From contig CBDAVB010000012.1 of assembly GCA_965200795.1 (NCBI GenBank), positions 1-64,000 of the forward strand: 64,000 nt of DNA, given 5' to 3'. This document shows, piece after piece, positions 58,587 to 64,000 of this stretch (position 1 is its first letter; the number at the start of each line of letters is the position of its first letter). Source of the stretch: Parashewanella sp965200795 (GTDB lineage: Bacteria; Pseudomonadota; Gammaproteobacteria; Enterobacterales; Shewanellaceae). The position numbers and the translations under genes are program-made. The notes below the pieces were generated by a model. The model made no database searches. It was not told the origin of the DNA and saw nothing but the letters and a program-made list of their open reading frames with translations.

Positions 58587-60656
58587 ATGCTTGCAGAGAA
58601 AATCAAAACCAGAATTCGTAAGATTTATAAAGATATTGCCGCGGCGTTACCTGATTTTGTGTCACGGCGTGAGCAAAATTATATGGTGGCGGAAATTTCA
58701 AAAACCCTGGCGGGTGAGTACGACACAGACCGTAAAATCATTGTCGTCGAAGCCGGCACGGGTATCGGTAAGTCACTTTCTTATCTGCTGGGCGCCATTC
58801 CTCTGGCATTAGAGCAGAAGAAAAAGGTCTGCGTCGCGACCGCGACGGTGGCGCTGCAGGAGCAGCTGCTTCATAAAGATCTGCCTTTCTTTCTCGAGCG
58901 GTCAGAACTCGGTTTTAAATTCGGCTTAGTGAAAGGCCGTCAGCGTTATGTCTGCCTGTCCAAGCTGGAAATGTTGATCGGCGCCGACGGCGCTCAGATG
59001 GCGATGTGGCAGACCAGGCCGGATCAGCATCAGGTCGGGTTACTGCAAAAGCTGCTTCGGGATTACCATGAGGGAAAATGGAACGGTGAAGTGGACACCC
59101 TGACCGTCGGTTTACCCGATCACCTGTGGCAGCAAATCGCGTCCGATAAACACAGCTGCCACCGCACTCTCGCGGCTCATCGTTTATGTCCGTTTCACAG
59201 CGCCCGCGAAGAAGCGGATTCGTGGGATGTGCTGATTGTCAACCACAGCTTATTGTTCGCGGATTTAGAGCTGGGCGGCGGTGTTATTCTGCCGGATCCG
59301 GAGGACGTGTTTTACGTCATTGACGAGGCGCATCACTTACCGGTTGTTGCCAGAGACTTTTCCAGCGCCCAGTCAACCGTTCGCGGCACCGCTGACTGGC
59401 TAGAGAAATTGAATAAAACAATCGCTAACCTGCAGAATCAGATCAAAAGTGATCAGATGATTTCACCGTCGCAGAAGCTGCAGGATCATATCGCCGCTAT
59501 GATCAGCGAATTAAATCAGGTCGGCCATTTTTGTGACACTCAGCTTAAGTTCTTCAATAATCCTGAATCCCGCTGGCGGTTTGAGCACGGCAGGATCCCT
59601 GAGACTCTGAATATTCCGGCGGAAAATCTGGCCAGTGAGTCAAATCAGGCGCTGAAACAATTTAGTAAAATTCAGTCGGTTCTTAATGAAGCCATTAAAG
59701 ACGATGAAATACCCGGGCACCAGGCCGAACAGCTGCTCGCTGAATCAGGCTTTATGCTGCAGCGCTTAGAATCGGTGGCGAAATTGTGGAAAGCGATGGC
59801 CAGAGAGGATAACCCTGAAGGCGCCCCCTGCGCGCGCTGGGCTGAGTTGATAACAGGCAAAAAGTCGGATTACTTATTTCAAGCCTCGCCGATTGAAGTG
59901 GGCTTTATGTTAGAAACCATGCTGTGGCGGGAAGCCGCCGGTGTGGTGTTATGCAGCGCGACATTACGAGCGTTAAATAAGTTCGATCATTTCTGTCATC
60001 AGGTGGGGTTATCACTGAACGACGGCAGCCGCTATTTAGCCCTGCAGTCACCGTTTGACTATGAGAATAACGCGACCCTGTTTTTACCCAGAATGAGAAC
60101 CGAGCCAAACGCCGAAGCATATACCGAGGAACTGGCCGAGCAGATCATTAAACTCGTGGAAGGTGAAATGGCGACTTTAGTGCTGTTCGCGTCTTACTGG
60201 CAGATGAATCGTGTTATTGAACTGGTCGAGGGTAAACTTAACGCGCCTTTGTTAGTTCAGGGCACGAAACCCAGACAAGATCTGTTAAAACAGCATTACC
60301 GGTTATGTGACGACAATAAACCGAGCGTTATTTTCGGCACCGGCGGCTTTTCTGAGGGGTTAGATCTGCCCGGTGATTATCTGACCAACCTGATCGTCAC
60401 TAAACTGCCTTTTGCCGTGCCGACCTCACCGGTTGAGCAGACTCATGCCGAATACATAAAACTTAAAGGCGGAAATCCGTTCATTCAGTTAACCGTACCG
60501 GACGCCTCGCGCAAATTAATACAAAGTTGCGGCCGCCTGCTCAGAAAGGAGCAGGATTACGGCAGAGTGACCATTTTAGACAGAAGATTAATAACCAAAA
60601 GATACGGCAAGTCATTATTAGATGCCCTGCCGCCGTTTCGCAGAGTCATAGAGTAA
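58587..60656 (+). CDS. dinG: DinG-type XPD-family DNA helicase
   Basis: 689 residues. Walker A IVVEAGTGIGKSLSYLLGA near residue 55, then DEAH box FYVIDEAHHLP near 250. The C-terminal motor half has TLVLFASYWQMNRVIELVEG and IFGTGGFSEGLDLPGD (motif V/VI region with GFSEGLDLPG) and QSCGRLLRKEQDYGRVTILD. An iron-sulphur cluster region lies between RYVCLSKLEML and HSCHRTLAAHRLCPFHSAR, where three Cys are visible, one fewer than in E. coli DinG. It unwinds DNA 5' to 3', including R-loops. Co-directional with the next two genes. Confidence 0.93.
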   Translation: MLAEKIKTRIRKIYKDIAAALPDFVSRREQNYMVAEISKTLAGEYDTDRKIIVVEAGTGIGKSLSYLLGAIPLALEQKKKVCVATATVALQEQLLHKDLPFFLERSELGFKFGLVKGRQRYVCLSKLEMLIGADGAQMAMWQTRPDQHQVGLLQKLLRDYHEGKWNGEVDTLTVGLPDHLWQQIASDKHSCHRTLAAHRLCPFHSAREEADSWDVLIVNHSLLFADLELGGGVILPDPEDVFYVIDEAHHLPVVARDFSSAQSTVRGTADWLEKLNKTIANLQNQIKSDQMISPSQKLQDHIAAMISELNQVGHFCDTQLKFFNNPESRWRFEHGRIPETLNIPAENLASESNQALKQFSKIQSVLNEAIKDDEIPGHQAEQLLAESGFMLQRLESVAKLWKAMAREDNPEGAPCARWAELITGKKSDYLFQASPIEVGFMLETMLWREAAGVVLCSATLRALNKFDHFCHQVGLSLNDGSRYLALQSPFDYENNATLFLPRMRTEPNAEAYTEELAEQIIKLVEGEMATLVLFASYWQMNRVIELVEGKLNAPLLVQGTKPRQDLLKQHYRLCDDNKPSVIFGTGGFSEGLDLPGDYLTNLIVTKLPFAVPTSPVEQTHAEYIKLKGGNPFIQLTVPDASRKLIQSCGRLLRKEQDYGRVTILDRRLITKRYGKSLLDALPPFRRVIE

Positions 60657-60662
60657 AAATAA

Positions 60663-61430
60663 ATGATGTTAGAAGCTGGACATTGGCTGATGTTAGCGCT
60701 GGTAGGGATCAGCGCCGGTTTTATTGACGCCGTGGTCGGCGGCGGCGGCTTATTGTCCATTCCCGCGTTATTATCCCTCGGTATTACGCCGCATCAGACG
60801 CTCGGCACTAATAAACTAGCCTCATGCTTCAGCTCATTTACGTCTTCTTTAACTTATTTCAGGCAACAGCTGTTCACCCCGAGTCTGTGGTATCACACTG
60901 CCATAGCCACGTTTATCGGCGCCGTATCCGGCAGCGCCTTAGTTATCGCCGTCGATAATGACTGGCTAATAAAAATATTACCGGTAATGATCATCGCCGT
61001 GGCGGTATACTCTTTACTCAGCCCCAACGCGATCGGCTGTGAAAACGCTGAAATGATCAAACAAAGCCCTGATAAACGCCGTCAGTGGTTAACGGGCTTT
61101 GTCTGGGGCGGCTATGACGGATTCGCCGGCCCGGGTATCGGCGCGTTTTGGACGATATCCGTCTCCAGGCTTTACGGTCTGCCGTTGCTCAACAGCTGCG
61201 GCTTAGCACGCTCAATGACGCTGATCAGTAACATAACCGCCCTGATCGTGTTTATGTCGCTCGGGAAAGTGAATTATATCATCGGGATTCTGCTGGGCGT
61301 GTTTATGATGCTGGGGTCATTCACCGGCGCCAGAGTGGCGATTCGATTCGGCTCACCATTTATTAAACCTATCTTTATCACGGTGGTGCTGTTTATGTCA
61401 TTACATTTAGCATGGAGCGCCTGGTTTTGA
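60663..61430 (+). CDS. TSUP-family membrane permease (YfcA-like)
   Basis: 255 residues with seven or eight membrane segments and the two TSUP repeat motifs: AGFIDAVVGGGGLLSIPALL and LGTNKLASCFSSFTSSLTYF near the N-terminus, then GGYDGFAGPGIGAFWTISVS and NSCGLARSMTLISNITALIV in the second half. Family members export sulfite, sulfonates or other organosulfur anions; the substrate here is unknown. It starts seven bases after the dinG stop, and priC overlaps its end by 19 bases, so the three form an operon. Confidence 0.92.
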   Translation: MMLEAGHWLMLALVGISAGFIDAVVGGGGLLSIPALLSLGITPHQTLGTNKLASCFSSFTSSLTYFRQQLFTPSLWYHTAIATFIGAVSGSALVIAVDNDWLIKILPVMIIAVAVYSLLSPNAIGCENAEMIKQSPDKRRQWLTGFVWGGYDGFAGPGIGAFWTISVSRLYGLPLLNSCGLARSMTLISNITALIVFMSLGKVNYIIGILLGVFMMLGSFTGARVAIRFGSPFIKPIFITVVLFMSLHLAWSAWF

Positions 61431-62089
61431 GGCAGCAAGAATTAATCATTAAACTGCGGCGACAATTAAGCCGGCTTGAGCAGGAAGTCCTGAGGCACGA
61501 CAGCGACCTGCCTCAGAATGAACAAAAACTGCTGCGAAACACGGACAGATTCAACTCAGGTTTATTTCAGCAAACCGGAGGCAAGCTGATTGCCTGCGTT
61601 CATCAGCTCAAACGCAGCATTAATATGCTCGATAAACGTTTGCAGGCGGGGATGAACAAGCAGGCTGTCCAAAGCAGTTGTTTACACATTCAGGATCAGT
61701 TTTCAGCGCTGAAAAGAGCCTTAACCACCACAAACATTGACGTGAAGTCTGAACGACATAAAAGATCAGCGGCACGCGCTCAATACCTTAAGCGCCAGCA
61801 GAAGAAACACGATGACGCGGGCTTTGACTGGATTGCGGGTAATGTCATGCAAAGCAGCCACCAGCTTTATGAGGAGCTGAACAAGCACCTCAATTGGGCC
61901 GCGAGAATCGAACGGAAAATTCAAGAGCTGAACCATAAACTGGATTCCTGCCCTGCCAGAGATAAGTTAAAGCTTCAGCATGAAATCCTGAATATGCACA
62001 AAAGGTTAGGAAAATGCAGACAGGCTATCTCTTATATTGAAGATCGGATTCAATTATTCGAACGACCGAATTATAAGAAAGATTATTGA
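61412..62089 (+). CDS. priC: Primosomal replication protein N''
   Basis: 225 residues, coiled coil-rich, longer than E. coli PriC (175). PriC signature helices: FNSGLFQQTGGKLIACVHQL near the N-terminus and QYLKRQQKKHDDAGFDWIAG, then HEILNMHKRLGKCRQAISYI near the C-terminus. It loads the replicative helicase at stalled forks independently of PriA, working with SSB. The first ATG lies inside the TSUP gene, giving translational coupling. Highly basic, cytoplasmic. Confidence 0.88.
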   Translation: MERLVLRQQELIIKLRRQLSRLEQEVLRHDSDLPQNEQKLLRNTDRFNSGLFQQTGGKLIACVHQLKRSINMLDKRLQAGMNKQAVQSSCLHIQDQFSALKRALTTTNIDVKSERHKRSAARAQYLKRQQKKHDDAGFDWIAGNVMQSSHQLYEELNKHLNWAARIERKIQELNHKLDSCPARDKLKLQHEILNMHKRLGKCRQAISYIEDRIQLFERPNYKKDY

Positions 62090-62505
62090 TGATAATCTCG
62101 TCGCCCCGGATGCCGGACTTCGCCGGCATGACGTTTGAGTAACATTTTAATTTTAAAGTCACGGGACGGCGCGCTGAGAGCCTGACTCGCCTTCATCAGC
62201 CTGAGCTGATTATTTATGATGCCGGCGTTGATATTCATCATGACGATAACCCTGGTTTTCTGACAATTTGTAATGACGGCATTTACCAGAGAGACCATTG
62301 AGTTTTCAGCCCGGTAAAACAGCATAATGCTCCTGCCGCGGCGGTGATTGCCGGCTAAAACCGCAATCGGCCGGAACCGGTAAACGCCACAGTCAGCTGT
62401 TTTCGGCGGCGGAACAACTCTGTCTGTAACCGGCTGTTACTTTTTCAGCGTTGCGCCTCCGGTCTGTTAAATGTTAACTTTCGGTGAACAAACATGGAGG
62501 CAATA
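62090..62505. other. Intergenic region with extragenic palindrome
   Basis: No gene is seen. A palindromic stretch CGCCCCGGATGCCGGACTTC then CGCCGGCATGACG (62101-62132) is of the same kind as at 42020-42115. The 80-codon minus-strand frame at 62083-62325 overlaps it and has no ribosome site or motif. The DUF885 promoter probably lies in 62400-62490. Confidence 0.5.
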
Positions 62506-64000
62506 ATGATAAAAAAAATATTAAAGGGAACAGGTTTAGCCGTGGCGGTCTCGTTAGCTTTAGGCGGAACTTTCGCCGCGCACGAATGGTATGCGGATAA
62601 GCCCGTTATGTTTCGCTCACTGCTTGACCGTGAAATGATTAAGCTGGCGTTTGACAGCCCTGAAACCCTGACCACACTAGGGTTTTTAGAATCAGCGGGT
62701 ATTAACGGCCATAACGCTGAGCTGGATGATGACCGACCGGAAAAGCTAGAGCAACTGTTTGAAAAGGCGCGTCATATTCAAACCCTAGTTAATAACTATT
62801 CCGACGATGAGCTCAGCGAAAGTGAAAAACTCAGTAAAGAAATTACTCTGTACCTTCTGGACTTCTTAAATTCGTCTTACGAATTCCGCCATCACAACTA
62901 CCCGGTAAATCAGCTGTTCGGTTTACAGAGCGGTTTTCCGAGTTTTATGCAGGCTCAGCATCAGGTTAACAGTATCGAGGACGCCGATAACTATATCGCC
63001 CGTTTAAATAAACTGCCGGTGAAATTCGCCCAGAATATTGAAGGGCTCAAAATCAGAGAAGATAAAAACATTCTTCCGCCTAAATTTGTCGTTGAACGTG
63101 TTTTAGATGAAATGCGCGGTTTCGTGAACACGCCCGTCAAAGAAAATATCCTGTATTCATCATTGGTTGAAAAGCTTGATAAGCTTACCGATGCCGAAGA
63201 CTCCGAAAAACAAAGAATTCTGGAGCGGACCCTTCAGGCCATAGAAAACAGTATCCGTCCCGCTTATAACGATCTTATTGCTTACTTTGAAAAGCTTGAG
63301 CCGAAAACAGGTAATGATCACGGCTTATGGCATTTGCCAAATGGTGATCAAGCCTACAAACAAGCACTGCGACTGTTTACCACCACCGATTACTCGGCGG
63401 AAGAAATTCACAGCATAGGCTTAAGAGAAGTGGACAGAATTCAAAGCGAAATCATGGCGGAACTGACTGAATTAAATATCACCGCCGATGATTTCTCTGA
63501 GGCTATCGAACGGCTGGCCGCCGATGAAAAATTCTATTATTCCGACACTGACGCGGGACGTAAGCAGATTCTGGCCGACTATCAGACGATTTTGGATGAA
63601 ATCAATGAAGGTCTGGATGACGCCTTTAATATCCGTCCGAAAGCCGGGATGGAAGTGGTACGCATTCCTGAGTTTAAAGAAAAAACGTCTCCCGGCGCTT
63701 ACTACCAAGGTCCGTCTCTGGACGGCTCGCGGCCGGGTCGCTTCTTCGCCAACTTATACGACATAAAAGCGACACCGACCTACAGTATGCGTACCTTGGC
63801 GTACCATGAGGGCATTCCGGGGCATCACTTCCAGATCGCTATCGCTCAGGAGCTTGAGGGTTTACCTTTCATCAGAAAAATGCCGGCGTTTACGGCTTAT
63901 ACCGAAGGCTGGGCATTATACTCTGAGCAGTTAGCCCGGGAGTTAGGCTTTCAAAATAAACCGGAGGATAACATCGGCCGCCTCCAGGCCGAATTATTCA
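62506..64000 (+). CDS. DUF885 family peptidase, incomplete at the right edge
   Basis: About 498 codons are visible. ATG 62506 follows GGAGGCAATA. The N-terminus MIKKILKGTGLAVAVSLALG then GTFAA is a signal peptide or signal anchor. The domain has LGFLESAGINGHNAELDDDR, a long helical insertion, GAYYQGPSLDGSRPGRFFAN and the zinc-peptidase-like motif YHEGIPGHHFQIAIAQEL (His-Glu-x3-His), then TAYTEGWALYSEQLARELGF. DUF885 proteins resemble M32/M3 metallopeptidases and are exported in many Gammaproteobacteria. The C-terminal part is beyond the window. Substrate unknown. Confidence 0.92.
   Translation, partial: MIKKILKGTGLAVAVSLALGGTFAAHEWYADKPVMFRSLLDREMIKLAFDSPETLTTLGFLESAGINGHNAELDDDRPEKLEQLFEKARHIQTLVNNYSDDELSESEKLSKEITLYLLDFLNSSYEFRHHNYPVNQLFGLQSGFPSFMQAQHQVNSIEDADNYIARLNKLPVKFAQNIEGLKIREDKNILPPKFVVERVLDEMRGFVNTPVKENILYSSLVEKLDKLTDAEDSEKQRILERTLQAIENSIRPAYNDLIAYFEKLEPKTGNDHGLWHLPNGDQAYKQALRLFTTTDYSAEEIHSIGLREVDRIQSEIMAELTELNITADDFSEAIERLAADEKFYYSDTDAGRKQILADYQTILDEINEGLDDAFNIRPKAGMEVVRIPEFKEKTSPGAYYQGPSLDGSRPGRFFANLYDIKATPTYSMRTLAYHEGIPGHHFQIAIAQELEGLPFIRKMPAFTAYTEGWALYSEQLARELGFQNKPEDNIGRLQAELF

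Noticed and set aside
62083..62325. 80-codon minus-strand ORF
   Set aside because: It overlaps an extragenic palindrome and has no ribosome site or motif.
1..64000. CRISPR array
   Set aside because: No regularly spaced repeat array was seen. The only tandem repeats are two-copy units (38085 and 51000).

Overview
The window looks like the chromosome of a marine gammaproteobacterium of the order Alteromonadales, most likely a Shewanella relative. The right end carries an unbroken host block: cytidine deaminase, exonuclease I, a TonB-dependent receptor, an OmpC-type porin, DNA polymerase II, DinG, a TSUP permease, PriC and a DUF885 peptidase. From memory, the porin-polB-dinG order is Shewanella-like; no search was run. 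The middle is full of insertion sequences and broken genes, and it holds a PPR-Smr type protein, which is rare in bacteria.

Region 1 (1-1010) is the end of one integrated island: a P4-type integrase running off the left edge, preceded by five copies of a GTGTATGAC repeat. Region 2 (1011-23946) is a second island in tandem at the same site. It is bounded by a 30-bp direct repeat of the 3' end of tRNA-Ser(GGA), and its tyrosine recombinase lies next to the intact tRNA (23917-24004). From the integrase leftwards, almost all on the minus strand, it holds: small HTH/RHH regulators; a TOPRIM primase-helicase followed by a 24-bp palindromic inverted repeat (possible origin); small proteins including one with a zinc-ribbon-like Cys pattern; a Rha-type regulator; a chain of four overlapping tiny genes; a 423-aa Ala/Lys-rich protein; a cassette of about ten mostly overlapping small genes for cationic amphipathic or membrane peptides; a BcgI-like type IIB restriction-modification pair; a methyltransferase-like protein; a serine recombinase; and an OLD-family nuclease cut in two by an IS256-family element. 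No capsid, terminase, portal, relaxase or secretion gene is recognisable. It therefore looks like an autonomously replicating integrative element or phage satellite that carries defence genes, with an unexplained small-membrane-protein module. That module is the best candidate here for an undescribed system.

Region 3 (24.1-43.3 kb) is an IS-rich accessory stretch. It has two inverted IS630-family copies (24171-25378, interrupted by an 89-bp MITE; 30277-31393), remnants of ISL3 and IS3 elements, and two inverted 1521-bp IS5-family copies. Between them lie a possible effector-like 583-aa ORF, a two-gene membrane-protein unit, a WYL regulator, an MltB-type lytic transglycosylase, a DUF2750 protein and several lineage-specific proteins. 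The PPR-Smr protein, a secreted 195-aa protein and fragments of a resolvase and a group II intron reverse transcriptase follow.

Region 4 (43.3-64 kb) is host backbone, broken at 45.9-51.4 kb by layered insertions: a P4-type integrase cut by a degenerate IS630 element that itself carries the second, identical MITE; then an ISAzo13-family transposase gene split by a decayed IS1634-like element with a 5-bp target duplication; then a 196-bp tandem repeat. The final block is GC-richer by eye, with polB and dinG divergent, dinG-TSUP-priC co-directional and overlapping, and the DUF885 peptidase running off the right edge.
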